NCBI GenBank assembly: GCA_903813345.2
Contig: CAIIXF020000001.1
Span: 2,728,001 to 2,792,000 of the forward strand
DNA from: Owenia fusiformis
Lineage: Eukaryota; Annelida; Polychaeta; Sabellida; Oweniidae
Direction: 5' to 3'
Length of the DNA stretch: 64,000 nucleotides
Positions 1-12,211 of this stretch are shown here, piece after piece (position 1 is the first letter of the stretch; each line of letters starts with the position of its first letter). The notes beneath the pieces are model-generated. The model saw only the letters and a list, made by a program, of their open reading frames with translations. It did not search any database and was not told the origin of the DNA. Position numbers and translations under genes: made by a program.

Positions 1-3000
1 AGTTTCTAGGACAGCAACATGTTTTCTGAAAGCATGCTCCTCCGTTGAGACATACACCTCTGTCAGGGCATTCTCTATCAGAACTAGGCGGGGTCTCCTT
101 TACTGTGCAGTTAGCTTCTGGTCTCATCCAGCCATCAAGGCACACCTTATTGCCTGTCTGACAATCACATGTGAAGTGACCATCACAATCATTCTGAGGA
201 AGACAATAACGTTCGCAACGTTGACCATAATAATTAGGTGGACATCTTTGTACGTATCTCTCACAGTTCGTTCCTTCAAAGTTCTGGCAACAGCTACATG
301 TATAGCCTCCTATTCGTGGTGTACATGTTCCACCATTAAGACAGGGTTGACTTGCGCAATAATCAATAAACGTTTCACATCGACGTCCAGTGTAATGTTC
401 ATCACAGCAACAATTACCTTTATAGCATCTACCATACAAACAAGGAGAGTCTCTTGGGCAATCGGGGTCAGCTGGTGGAGGGATGGTCTTTATTTTACAA
501 TCCACATCGGGGTTGGTGTACCCCGGCAAGCACTCCTTGGCTCCAGTGAATGGGTTACAGGTATAATGACCTCTCTCACAATCATCGGCTGCAAGACAGT
601 ACACATTGCAAGCCGGTGGGTTGTAGTAATTTGGTGGACATTGCGGATCATATGTTTCGCAATGAGTACCAGTGTAGTCCCTCAAGCAGATGCATGTGTA
701 CCCACCGACCGTTGGACTACATGTACCTCCATTTTGACAAGGTCGGCTTACGCAATAGTCTATAAATGTTCCACATCTTGCACCAGTGTAATGTGTATTG
801 CAGCAACACGTTCGTCTATAGCATCTCCCATAAATACATGGAGAGTCAGTTGGGCAATCTGGATCATTTGGTGGAGGGAGTGTTTTTACTTTGCAGTCAT
901 TTTCAGGAACTGCATATCCAGGAAGACAAACCTTCGCCCCTGTGTTTGGATCACATGTATAATGGCCTCTGTCACAATCATCTGCAGCAAGACAGTAAAC
1001 ATTGCAAGCTGGTGGGTTGTAGTAATTGGGAGGACATTGCGGATCATATGTTTCACACCATCTCCCTGTGTAGTCTCTTGGACATGTACACGTAAACCCT
1101 CCAACAGTGGGATTGCAAGTCCCACCATTTTGGCATGGACGACTGACACAATAATCTATAAATGTTTCACATCTAACTCCAGTGTAATGTTCATTACAGC
1201 AACATGCTCGTCTGTAGCATCTTCCATAAACACATGGAGAGTCAGTTGGACAATCTGGATCAGTTGGTGGAGGGATTGTTTTTACTTTACAATCATTTTC
1301 AGGAACTGCATACCCAGGTAGACAAACCTTCGCTCCTGTGTTTGGATCACATGTATAATGGCCTCTGTCACAATCATCTGCAGCAAAACAGTACACATTA
1401 CACGCTGGTGGGTTGTAGTAATTGGGAGGACATTGCGGATCATATGTTTCACAATGTGTACCCGTGTAGTCCCTTAAGCAAGTGCATGTGTATCCACCTA
1501 CCATTGGATTACACGTACCTCCATTTTGACAAGGCTGACTTACACAATAGTCAATAAATGTTTCACATCTTACACCAGTGTAATGTTCATTACAGCAACA
1601 CGACTGTCTGTAGCATCTTCCATAAACACATGGAGAGTCAGTTGGGCAATCTGGATCAGTTGGTGGAGGAATAGTTTTGAGTTTACAATCATTTTCAGGT
1701 ACTGCATATCCAGGTAAACAAACCTTGGCTCCTGTGTTTGGGTCGCAAGTATAATGGCCTCTATCACAATCATCTGCGGCAAGACAGTATACATTGCAAG
1801 CAGGTGGATTGTAGTAATTTGGGGGACATTGCGGGTCATATGTTTCACAATGAGTGCCTGTGTAGTCCCTCAAACATGTACATGTGTAACCACCAACGAT
1901 AGGGTTGCACGTTCCGCCATTTAAACATGGTTGACTTGTACAGTAGTTGATGAACGTTTCACATCTAGTGCCAGTGTAGTGCTCGTTGCAACAACATCCA
2001 CGTCTGTAGCATCTTCCATATAGACACGGCGAGTCAGTTGGACAATCTGGATCCGACGGAGGTGGAAGAGTTTTGAGTTTACAATCGTTTTCAGGCACAG
2101 CATATCCAGGTAAACAAACCTTCGCTCCCGTGTTGGGATCACAAGTATAATGCCCTCTATCACAGTCATCTGCAGCAAGGCAGTACACATTGCAAGCTGG
2201 TGGGTTGTAGTAATTTGGAGGACATTGCGGATCATATGTTTCACAATGTGTACCAGTGTAGTCCCTCAAACATATGCATGTGTAACCACCTACCATTGGA
2301 TTACACGTGCCTCCATTCAAACAAGGTTGGCTGACACAATAGTCTATAAAGGTCTCGCATCTTACACCAGTGTAATGTTCATTACAGCAACACGCTCGTC
2401 TGTAGCATCTTCCATAAACACAAGGAGAGTCAGTTGGACAATCTGGATCATTCGGTGGAGGTAGTGTTTTTACTTTGCAGTCATTTTCAGGTACTGCATA
2501 TCCAGGTAGACAAACCTTCGCCCCTGTGTTTGGATCACATGTATAATGCCCTCTATCACAATCATCTGCGGCAAGACAGTACACATTACATGCAGGGGGA
2601 TTGTAATAATTTGGAGGACATTGTGGATCATATGTTTCGCAATGAGTACCAGTATAGTCCCTCAAGCAAGTGCATGTATACCCACCTACCATTGGATTAC
2701 ATGTGCCTCCATTTTGACAAGGTCGGCTTACGCAATAGTCAATAAATGTTTCACATCTTACACCAGTGTAATGTTCATTACAGCAACATGCTCGTCTGTA
2801 GCATCTTCCATAAACACAAGGAGTATCAGTTGGGCAATCTGGATCAGTTGGCGGGGGAACTGTTTTGAGTTTACAATCATTTTCAGGAACTGCATACCCT
2901 GGAAGACAAACCTTCGCCCCCGTGTTTGGATCACATGTATAATGCCCCCTATCACAATCATCTGCTGCAAGGCAGTACACGTTGCAAGCAGGTGGATTGT

Positions 3001-5700
3001 AATAATTCGGAGGACACTGGGGATCATATGTTTCACACCATCTCCCTGTGTAGTCTCTTGGACATGTACATGTAAACCCTCCAACAATGGGATTGCAAGT
3101 TCCACCATTTTGGCATGGACGACTGACGCAATAATCTATAAAGGTTTCACATCTAACACCTGTGTAATGTTCATTACAGCAACATGCCCGTCTGTAGCAC
3201 CTTCCATAAATACATGGAGAATCAGTTGGACAATCTGGATCCGATGGAGGTGGAAGAGTTTTGATTTTACAATCGTTTTCAGGTATAGCATACCCAGGTA
3301 GGCAAACTTTCGCTCCTGTGTTGGGATCACATGTATAATGGCCTCTGTCACAATCATCCGCAGCAAGACAGTAAACATTGCAAGCAGGTGGATTGTAGTA
3401 ATTTGGAGGGCATTGCGGATCATATGTTTCGCAATGAGTACCAGTGTAGTCCCTCAAGCAAGTGCATGTGTACCCACCTACCATTGGATTACATGTGCCT
3501 CCATTTTGACAAGGTCGGCTTACGCAATAGTCAATAAATGTTTCACATCTTCGACCAGTGTAATGTTCATTGCAGCAACACGACTGTCTGTAGCATCTTC
3601 CATAAACACAAGGAGAGTCAGTTGGGCAATCTGGATCATTTGGTGGAGGAATTGTTTTGAGTTTACAATCATTTTCTGGAACTGCATATCCAGGAAGACA
3701 CACCTTTGCCCCTGTGTTGGGATCACATGTATAATGCCCTCTATCACAATCATCTGCTGCAAGACAATACACATTGCAAGCAGGTGGATTGTAATAATTT
3801 GGAGGACATTGCGGATCATATGTTTCACAATGTGTACCCGTGTAGTCCCTCAAGCAAGTGCATGTGTACCCACCTACAAGTGGATTGCACGTGCCTCCAT
3901 TCAAACAAGGTTGGCTGACACAATAGTCTATAAAAGTCTCGCATCTTACACCAGTGTAATGTTCATTACAACAACACCCTCGTCTGTAGCATCTTCCATA
4001 AACACATGGAGAGTCAATTGGGCAATCTGGATCATTTGGTGGAGGGAGTGTTTTTACTTTGCAGTCATTTTCAGGCACTGCATATCCAGGAAGACAAACC
4101 TTCGCTCCTGTGTTGGGATCACATGTATAATGGCCTCTGTCACAATCATCCGCAGCAAGACAGTAAACATTGCAAGCAGGGGGATTGTAATAATTTGGAG
4201 GACATTGTGGAGCATATGTTTCGCAATGAGTACCAGTGTAGTCCCTCAAACATATGCATGTGTAACCACCGACCATTGGATTGCACGTGCCTCCATTCAA
4301 ACAAGGTTGGCTGATACAATAGTCTATAAAAGTCTCGCATCTCACACCAGTGTAATGTTCATTACAGCAACACGCTCGTCTGTAGCATCTCCCATAGACG
4401 CAGGGAGAATCAATCGGGCAATCTGGATCATTTGGTGGAGGTAGTGTTTTTATTTTACAATCGTTTTCAGGTACAGCATATCCAGGTAAACAAACCTTCG
4501 CCCCTGTGTTTGGATCACAAGTATAATGCCCTCTATCACAATCATCCGCGGCAAGACAGTACACATTGCAAGCAGGTGGATTGTAGTAATTTGGAGGGCA
4601 TTGCGGATTATATGTTTCACACCATCTTCCTGTGTAGTCTCTTGGACATGTACACGTAAACCCTCCAACAATGGGATTGCAAGTTCCACCATTTTGGCAT
4701 GGACGACTGACGCAGTAATCAATAAATGTTTCACATCTAACACCCGTGTAATGTTCATTACAACAACACGACCGTCTCCAGCATCTTCCATAAACACAGG
4801 GAGAGTCAATTGGGCAGTCTGGATCATTTGGTGGAGGGAGTGTTTTTATTTTACAATCATTTTCAGGAACTGCATATCCAGGAAGACATACCTTTGCTCC
4901 TGTGTTGGGATCACATGTATAATGGCCTCTTTCACAATCGTCTGCCGCAAGACAGAACACGTTGCAAGCTGGAGGATTATAGTAATTTGGAGGGCATCTC
5001 GGAATTTCTGTCTCACAGTTCAGACCGGTGTGAGTTGGTGGACAGATGCACTGGTAACTGTCTATCAGATCTCTACATGTTCCCCCATTTCTGCAAGGCT
5101 GACTATCACACACCAATATTCTACAGTCGCAAAGTCTTCCGGTCCAACCACTTTCGCAACAGCACCTTCCAGCAAAGCAGCTTCCTCTTTGACAAACGCC
5201 ATCTCTTGGGCATTCTGGGTCATTAGGTTTTGGTATGATCTTTACCTTGCAGTCTAAGTCAGGTCTAGTCCATCCACTACGGCAAATTTTAGCTCCGCTT
5301 GAAGGATCACATGTGTAAAAGCCACTAATGCAATCGTTCCTTTCCATGCAATATACACTACATCCCGGACCATAATAGTTTGGAGGACATCTGTTGATAG
5401 GTATCTCACAGTTTGTACCGGTCCAGTCGGGCTGACAAAAGCATTGGTATCTGTTGCCAACATTTGTGTTTCGACATACTCCACCATTTAGACAAGGATT
5501 ACCACCGGAACAACCAAGAATGATTTCTTCACAATACATTCCAGTCCAGCCCGGGTTGCACACACATCGTTGGTTCACACATGTACCATTTATACAATCA
5601 CCACTTATAGGACAGTTCTGCTTTATAGGAACCTGAACAGTACAGTTTGTTTCCGGTTCCGCAAAGCCATTTCGACATACCTTTTCTCCGGTGATTGGAT
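1..5700 (-). repeat. Coding tandem array, 396-bp module, 15 copies, strongly homogenised
   Basis: An anchor word (the GGATCACATGTATAATG type) recurs at 552, 948, 1344, 1740, 2136, 2532, 2928, 3324, 3720, 4116, 4512, 4908 and 5304, exactly 396 bp apart, and once more at 5697 (393). A further diverged unit is near 156. Units from 948 to 4908 are nearly identical; those at both ends are diverged. The second EGF comes in distinguishable versions along the array. In plus-strand order from 948 to 4512 they read A, B, C, D, B, A, B, D, D, A, where A is the version with a Trp before the last Cys. That mosaic fits unequal exchange or gene conversion. Confidence 0.9.
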
Positions 5701-6363
5701 GACATAGGTAGTGACCTAACTTCTTGTCATCGACAGGTTTGCAGTAAACTTCGCATGATGGTCCGAAATGGTGCTTCTCGCAGTTTGGAATCCACTCGGC
5801 TGGTGACAATTGATCCCCAACAGCATCGATAACATCGGGGACGTCGAAGCCCATATCAACATCCGGGGATTCCACCACACCGGCATTTGCCTATTAAAAA
5901 TAACTTGGTTGAAATTTCATAATCGCATATTCCCCTTTCAATAACATCAATTTGCAAGAATTGTATTGGAACGGTCTCAGAAAAAAGTTTTGGTGATGTA
6001 CGTTAAATTGTCAAATAACTTTCAAGTTTTGTTTTTTCAAGTACATGATTCATAATTGATTAGAATGCGTATGATAAATGTGCACGTTCTGTTTTTCTAT
6101 TTGTTTTTCTGTTTGATAACAGTAAAATTACTTTTGCATTTAATTAGAAACAATGTACTAGCATAAACAATAAAAGAAATAATATTTTTAAATAGACAAT
6201 ATAGTCTTGTTACTATCAATATAGGCCCCTTAATGGAGTCCTTAATCAATTTCTTCAATATCAAACTTACAGTTACTGCAATGAGGCATAGTAGAAACAC
6301 CGTGGACAACATCGTCCTTTTAGCCACAAGGGTCGATCTCCGAAACCCGAAAAGTCTCACCAT
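1..6363 (-). CDS. Secreted protein of tandem DSL-like + EGF + EGF modules (5' part; 3' end outside window)
   Basis: Two exons are visible: complement(6271..6363), phase 0, and complement(1..5890), which runs open to the window edge. About 1,994 residues are encoded. Exon 1 gives a basic start and a hydrophobic stretch (MLSTVFLLCLIAVT), read as a signal peptide. The mature part then has 15 modules of about 132 residues. Each begins with a core matching the Delta/Serrate/Lag-2 domain: C-x8/9-C-x3-C-x12-C-x8-C-x10-C, with a YY near the first Cys, DD and GHYTCD in the middle, and one extra Cys in the third loop. A linker (IKTLPPPNDPDCP type) leads to an EGF-like domain with an RCCC/SCCC knot and then a classical EGF (PCQNGGTC..FTCTCP..YTG..CE). 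No MNNL domain or upstream DSL tryptophan was seen, and no membrane segment lies in this part. Known Notch ligands have a single DSL domain, so this is better called DSL/EGF-related than a Notch ligand. The frame is well supported; the role is unknown, perhaps matrix or ligand-like. Confidence 0.85.
6271..6363 (-). CDS. Exon 1 of the DSL/EGF gene: start codon and signal peptide
   Basis: On the minus strand ATG at 6363 opens 31 codons that end in a GTAAGT donor at 6270-6265. The peptide is basic (MVRLFGFRRSTLVAKR) and then hydrophobic; an internal Met at codon 18 could start a shorter, more typical signal peptide. The next exon begins at 5890 after a TTTTTAATAG acceptor and joins in phase 0, which supports the model. 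A TTTTATAAAA palindrome about 105 bases upstream is a possible TATA element, but this is weak. Confidence 0.75.
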
Positions 6364-7689
6364 AGGTTTATATGGTTTTCAGTATCCGTTTCTCCGAATT
6401 ATAAAAACGAACGTCGATGTTTCCACAAGCTAAACCAATTCGAAATGTGATGAAAATAATTTCGAATTTGTTTTATAAAATACTTATTTAGAAACAGGTG
6501 GAGTCAAAAGATACAAGTATCTAACTTATCCAAAAAACGGAGATCATAGGGAATCATTTTGAGCTGTAGTGGTAGGCTACTTCAAGTTCTAGTACGGGAT
6601 ATGGGTGTTCTAGAACATCGCCTGATTTGTAAATAAACCGAACTGATAATTTCAGTCCATCAATTGGAACTACTCTCTTGAAGTGTCAAAGTGAGGGGTT
6701 GGGCAGATGAGTAATAACGTATCATTTTCCACCCCCGGTCAGTTAATATTGAACGCTTGTGAGTTTCTGAGTTGGGCGTGTCGATTTCATTCAACAGAAT
6801 TGCTATTCTTGGTATCATAAACATGGGCGAAACCAGGCATGTGGAGGGCGAGGCAAATGCCAAAATTATGTTAAACATAATATGTTGGAAGCACCTAAAA
6901 CTGTAAATGCAGTCCAAAAGTAGAAAAGTTGGTAAATTCGCCTAGATTTACATTTGCCTCACCTAATCTGATATATTAGCTACACCCCTAATGAATTACT
7001 ATTATGACCCCCGGAATTGTTGTCCACCCCTTGTCTTTTCAGTAGGTGTAAACGAGGATCTTATTACAACTATTTTCCACGCACCTTCATACTCACTCGG
7101 GCAAATAAAAGCCAGTAAGGTGAAAATAATTCATATGGGACCACAATTTTACGCGATTCCCTTGTGCGTTCTTCAAAGAATTGATTAACTGCCTAAGTAT
7201 GTGCGCGTGTAATATCAAGCGCGTAACCAGGCATACGCGAGGGTACGCAACTTTCGTCCTCTGAATGATTAGTGCCCCATTACACAGTCTGACATCGCTC
7301 AGAACGCACCATGGATGTATTGGCAAGTTGAAATCATGATTATCATTTCATCGCATTGTTAATTTCTGTAAGCGACTTTAAACAGATTATTTCTATTTTC
7401 AAATCAACAATTTGAAAATAGTTGAAAACAATCGAACCACGAGTAAGAGAAATTTACATTGATTGATTTGAATATGTAAGTATTTGTAGCCAATGTACGT
7501 TGAAGTAGCCTACGCAGAACAACACTCAGTCCATTTTACCCCATGGAGTGACATCGAGTCCCATGGGACCAAGTATTCTATTAGCCCCACTAGGTTACTG
7601 CAATTTTAAATCTATGAACAGAAGGTCCCATCGTGTGGTAACTGAGAACAAGTCATGTCAACAGCTGCAAATGATTACTAAAAGTGTAA

Positions 7690-7810
7690 CAGTTACACCT
7701 GAAGGTCAATCAAAGGTCAAATCTCAATTCTAAAGTCAGATTTGAACTTCTGAGAACTTATAGATGATATCGCAATTTGGAAACAGACCTTTTTGACCTT
7801 CGATATGTTG
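7690..7810 (-). repeat. Dispersed repeat fragment, same family as the array in ARPIN intron 4
   Basis: The reverse complement of this stretch carries the same word order as the units at 16120-17085: TTCTCAGAAGTTCAAATCTG, then ACTTTAGA, TTTGACCTTTGATTGACCTT and a flanking ATCTA. It therefore appears to be a single copy of that repeat in opposite orientation. The family is not identified. Confidence 0.55.
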
Positions 7811-7959
7811 CCATGGTAAAAGATTTTGGCAGAAATTGAAATATGTTGGAACCCATTATTATCATGTTGACAGTAAAAACTTGGAAGTCAATCTAAACAG
7901 TACTTTTCAAATTATTTGAAGTTGTAAGAATTCCGCGTAACGTACGCCAACCGCCAAAC

Positions 7960-8046
7960 ACAATTGACTTAGCATGGAATTGCAATTGACATTAATCGAT
8001 AGATATAAAGGATTAAAGTCAATTGCATCCCCATGTTAAGTCAATG
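7960..8046. repeat. Small fold-back element (MITE-like)
   Basis: The left arm (ACAATTGACTTAGCATGG) pairs with the reverse complement of the right arm (CCCATGTTAAGTCAATGG), and inner ATTGCAATTGAC / GTCAATTGCAT segments also pair. The element is about 87 bp with no clear target duplication. Confidence 0.45.
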
Positions 8047-8169
8047 GCACCCTTGTTGAAATCCTCATTTTCTCTGAACTCAAATTGAGTCCCAATAAGT
8101 ACGATTCATTTGTGAGAGTATTGCTAGAATCTTCTTTTTTCTTTTTTTTCAAATAAACATCAACGATGT

Positions 8170-8520
8170 ATTGCTACAAACAGAAAAGGGGACTAGGCCC
8201 CTACTACTGGTGTATGGCTTCGTAGGGAATCAAGTGAGTGTCCTTCACTGTGTCATCAGCAGGCGTCTCAGATCGTCACATTTCGCCCCTTAGCCTGTAT
8301 GCATAATCTGAGTGGGGCAGCGATGGTTTGGTTTTAAACATCGCTCGCTGAAGGACATCACTTGTCATTCCTCTTCAGCCAGAGTCGCCGTCAACTGGAC
8401 TCTGCCACAGCTTGCTGACTCTGACTCTGCTGACTTCAGCTTGTATGGTGTTAGTCCTAGCTGAGATAGAGGGTAGCGCAGAGAGGAGGCTGCGAACCCC
8501 CTACATCCCACTTAGGTACT
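8170..8520. other. GC-richer block with several local stems, nature unknown
   Basis: This block stands out in composition from its AT-rich surroundings. It holds several self-complementary pieces: GGGACTAGGCCCC, AAGTGAGTGTCCTTCACT pairing with GCTGAAGGACATCACTTG 100 bases on, and an AGAGTC / GACTCTG set. No open frame explains it. It could be a SINE-like repeat or a structured RNA; I could not place it in a family. Confidence 0.3.
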
Positions 8521-9321
8521 GCACTGCATGCCATCATGGCCTCGTCTACCAGATCTTGGTATTTGGTATATGACCATTTTCAATGGTAAGAATAAGGGAC
8601 ATTTAAGGACATTAAAGCTTAAAGGTGCAACAATTAGTGCAGAGGGGCCATTCAACGATCATGGACCAGTGTCAAAATATATTCAAGTTTGGATATTTCA
8701 TCAATTGCAAGACTAACATAAATTTTTATTATCTCGAAAGAAACCCCCTGGAAAATCATTATTTCAGCTGTTATTCCTCTTGAAACGTGATGGATCTTAA
8801 CAAATCTATACGTGACATGTATACCATTTATAGAAGCTTTGAACTGAATTTACACTTTGTAATGCTAAAATTGATAGTTTATCCATACAATTTAAGAAAA
8901 AAGGTCAAAGAAGATGATAAGCCAAATGTTGCCCTGATAGCTCAGAAAAAGTAAAGATTTTCGAATTTTCTCTCTACACGCCTCGTTGCCCCTTTAACCA
9001 AGGCCTTTTTGAAAATTTAGGTTTTTAGTACTTATTTCCAAATGCGGACTTTTGGTTCAATGTAACACATGTAAATAGTTTAATTCATGTATGTGTATGA
9101 TAACATATCAAGTGGTCATTTTCTGCATACCAACGTCGCACTTTACTTCCCCTTGACGTGTGGCCTCTGTGTTGATTGAAATATTCAAAAGCAACTAAGC
9201 TAAACAAATATTTATTTGAACCTAATCGTTGCTGTTTAGTTCATTTCTTTGTTATTACCTCTAAGCACACCAACTGTAGAATCTTGTGTCCTCTTTGTGA
9301 AAATGTGTTATCGTAATGTTA

Positions 9322-9332
9322 TATATAAAAGG
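9322..9332 (+). promoter_or_regulatory. TATA box of the unknown gene
   Basis: TATATAAAAGG lies about 30 bases before a likely start near 9350. A putative 5'-UTR exon follows and ends in TTAG|GTAAGTAG at 9402/9403. The matching acceptor TTTTTCAG ends at 9766, just before the coding exon. Confidence 0.6.
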
Positions 9333-9829
9333 AAAACCACTTTCTTTACACCAGTCATAAGTCAACAGCTCATTGGAGTAAAACCATTTTACCTTGGTTT
9401 AGGTAAGTAGCTGACTGAGAGAACCATATAACTAAGAAAAGCTTTTTGGTTCTAAATCAAATGTCTTGACAAGAGCAATGATGCTGATACTTGTCACTAC
9501 AATACAAATGTCATCGAAACGGGAATTTAACTTACTGTATGTAGTATTTAAAATTGAAACAAATCTATTTAGGCTAAAATAGTTTTTTCAAGAACCATTG
9601 ATGTTGCGTCGAATTTGGCTTCGAATTACTTTTACGAGGATTATGTTTTGCTCGTTTTATATTCAATTTCTCATCTATTATTTCGTACAACAATGAAGCC
9701 AAATGACCGATATAAGTAAACAGAGATCAGTATGAAGCATGACAGCATTAATTATTTGTTTTTCAGTTGATCTTATTGTGATCGCGATACTTTAAGAAAT
9801 CATTTAAATCGAAGAAACTCTTAGAGCGC

Positions 9830-11322
9830 ATGCATAGATTGGAGTTGGATTATAAAATGGGGCCACGAGATTCAAGTCCATCTCCGACCAATAGTCCAAG
9901 GCAGAGGTCGGACTCCATCAAGGAACGCATAAGGGCAAGCCAAGCAGGAATTGAGGAGCTAAGGTTGCTAAGAAATAGCCAAGAAGCTTTGTTTATGGAG
10001 GTTCGAGACAAGATAATGGCGATGGGTAGCCCAAGGAAAATGCAGTCCTTGACGGACGGAGATTTCTCCGCAAGAAGACGGGCTTATTCTGATGGCGAAA
10101 CTGCGAATCTAATTATAGCCCAGGTATTTGTATAATTCATTCATTAAGTTTAAAATCAAAATGTAAAGCAATAATGAAAACTACAAACTCGAGTCTTGCA
10201 TCACGCATTTGGATCCAGTCATCAAAATCTCCAGAAATGTGCGGTATTTAAATTAACAAAACAATCTGGCAATGTACATTACATGTTTAGCCATTTGTTC
10301 AGTTTCCTTTTAGTTTCTGTTTTTAGTTGTAAATAGTTAATTGAATTAAAAAAATCATTCGATGTTTTTAGCAGCCTGCATTCAAAAGATGACCTTCAAA
10401 ACTTAGGGGCTTAGCAAATATTTGAATACTGAATTCATATAGTTAACAATAACCATCCCCGGGGCGCCCAAGACTGGCAATTAAATATTGATTTGCAATA
10501 ACAAGTCGAAATATTCTTTTGTAGAAAGCGGCACTGAAAAATCTCAAAAACAAACAGAATATCGAGCCCAAGAATGCTTGGGCCTCAACGCCAAGAAGAC
10601 GTTCAGCGAGTGTAACAAACACGACATATCAACGTAACAAGCATGAGACACTCTATTCTCCAAACAGGAAGTTACAATTCGAGTACCCAAGCCCTATGCA
10701 TGCAGTACTCCAGCAGTGGGACACTGCAGTTACAGGTGATGGAGACCCCAGCCCTGATGCTGAAAAATCAGACGTTCGCAAATCTTCTAAAGCTACTCCC
10801 TCTCCTTGCACCTTCAAATCTAAAACTGTTCAAACATTAAGTACAAAACAATCAGAAGAATTCGATAAGAGTCATACCATGTGCACAATGCGATCTCATC
10901 CAGAGGGACAGCATCGCGATCAAAGTGCAGATTCAATGAACGATTCAGTGAATGATCTTGATTTGTCAATGTCTACATCCCCAATGACAATTGGAAGCTG
11001 TGAAATCTTAGCGGAAGTGGTTGAAGAAGCGTATCGTAAAGACATTTGTGACCATAATGAGACAGGTGTAGCTAAAAAATACCCGACACCACCAGACACA
11101 ATTCAGAACAAATCAGGGGAAGGAAAAGTTTTCGATGACACAAATGGATATAATTGTTTTAACCAAAATAGGTTGTTGTTTTACAAGAACTCTGGTACTC
11201 TAGCCAATAATTCCCTGGAAAGACTAAGGAGACTCAAGCCAAATAAAACACGTCCTGGTTCTGGTGACCGGACAATTCCAGGGATGAGCTCACTTCGAGT
11301 AGGTCCCGATGCCAACGTATAA
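9830..11322 (+). CDS. Unknown two-coding-exon protein with an N-terminal coiled coil and low-complexity Ser/Pro tail
   Basis: The coding exons are 9830-10123 (donor CAG|GTATTTG) and 10525-11322 (acceptor CTTTTGTAG), joined in phase 0; TAA is at 11320. The product is 363 residues from the first ATG or 354 from the ATG at 9857, which has the better context (AAAATGG). The N-terminus is Ser/Pro-rich (SPSPTNSPRQR), followed by a charged, helix-prone segment with coiled-coil spacing (IKERIRASQAGIEELRLLRN and on to about residue 60). The remainder is polar and basic and looks disordered. There is no signal peptide or membrane segment, so it is probably intracellular. I do not recognise the family. 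The TATA promoter, a 5'-UTR intron and the poly(A) signal at 11435 agree with this model. Confidence 0.7.
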
Positions 11323-11434
11323 TTTTACAAATACTTGCAATAGATGCATGTTTATATAGAGTAAATGTGTGTATTATATAGTTAATTTGTCTTGTGTATT
11401 TTATTAAGTGAACAGTAACACGCTAGTTTTACTC

Positions 11435-11440
11435 ATTAAA
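11435..11440 (+). terminator. Poly(A) signal (ATTAAA) of the unknown gene
   Basis: ATTAAA lies 113 bases after the stop codon and just before the first MITE. It is the only good signal in the short 3' UTR. Confidence 0.45.
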
Positions 11441-11451
11441 GCCTTAGCTTG

Positions 11452-11624
11452 TATTTGCGAATGCAACTATAACGCCTGTCGGCTACCGGATTAACCTACT
11501 TTTTTTTACTGGAAACTCATTTAAATATGAATAGTACCTGCCACTATTCCATTTATATTTCAATGGGTTGGTCATAAAATACTAGGTTAATCCGGTAGCC
11601 GACAGTTAGTTGCATTCGCGAATA
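11452..11624. mobile_element. Fold-back MITE, about 173 bp
   Basis: The two ends are inverted repeats of nearly 50 bp: GCGAATGCAACTATAACG then CTGTCGGCTACCGGATTAAC on the left, and the reverse complement (GTTAATCCGGTAGCCGACAG, TTAGTTGCATTCGC) on the right. The spacer is short and AT-rich. There is no coding capacity. The superfamily is not clear because I could not fix a target duplication. Confidence 0.7.
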
Positions 11625-11630
11625 AGGTTA

Positions 11631-12211
11631 GTCACATTTGCTACGGCGACCGTACGGTCTATCATTTCTGCATTCAGTAACATTTCTACGCTCGGCTTAG
11701 CAATTCTGAGGTCAAATAATTTAGCAGTCACATTTGCTATAGCAACTGTACGGTGTATTTTGATTTTGAGGATACAAAACCTACGGTTGCCATACGGCTG
11801 ATAAATAATGACGTGCGGTCAACGTAGGGCGGTCCTACGACGGTAATAGTTTTCTTGACAAAATCCAAGGTAGTCGCTAGGCAGCCTGTGGTTCACAAAG
11901 GTCAGTTCAAACCGATGAACTCCAACGGCAGCCGCAAGTCGACCGTACGCCCAACGTGCAGCCACTGTGGAACCTTTCTACTGTCTAGCTACGGCCTTTT
12001 AATTTCTACGGTGACCGCAGAAATGAAAAAAGTTAAACCTCCAAGTCATGATTTCAACGGCGAGCCTGGGTGGCCTGTAAAAAATTGGATACGCCGTACA
12101 GAGACCGCAATGCGACCGCAGTTTTCCTACGCTCGTCGTAGAAATCTACTGATTTCAAGGAACTACAGTCGATGCATGGTCGACGAACGGTCGCCGTAGA
12201 GCAAATGTGAC
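11631..12211. mobile_element. MITE-like element with GTCACATTTGCT termini, about 581 bp
   Basis: The termini are inverted: GTCACATTTGCTACGGCGAC on the left and the reverse complement of GTCGCCGTAGAGCAAATGTGAC on the right. An internal partial copy of the terminus occurs near 11727 (GTCACATTTGCTATAGCAAC). The interior is rich in CGGTCG-type palindromes. A short plus-strand frame inside (11855-12199) has no family features. It abuts the MITE at 11452-11624. Confidence 0.65.

Larger units (their letters stand above)
6364..9320. other. Intergenic stretch without a supported gene
   Basis: No open frame with coding character was seen; short frames here overlap on both strands and have no splice support. 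It contains the fold-back element at 7960-8046, a dispersed-repeat fragment at 7690-7810 and a GC-richer structured block at 8170-8520, listed separately. It separates two divergently transcribed genes and may hold both their promoters. Confidence 0.5.

Noticed and set aside
176-5257. Many plus-strand open frames, up to 381 codons, with their own repeats
   Set aside because: They are antisense to the minus-strand DSL/EGF array. The minus-strand frame has regular cysteine spacing, a signal peptide and a clean splice junction; the plus-strand frames break up at differing points and have no domain logic.
11855-12199. 114-codon open frame
   Set aside because: It lies inside the fold-back element at 11631-12211, begins without promoter context and shows no transposase or other family motif.
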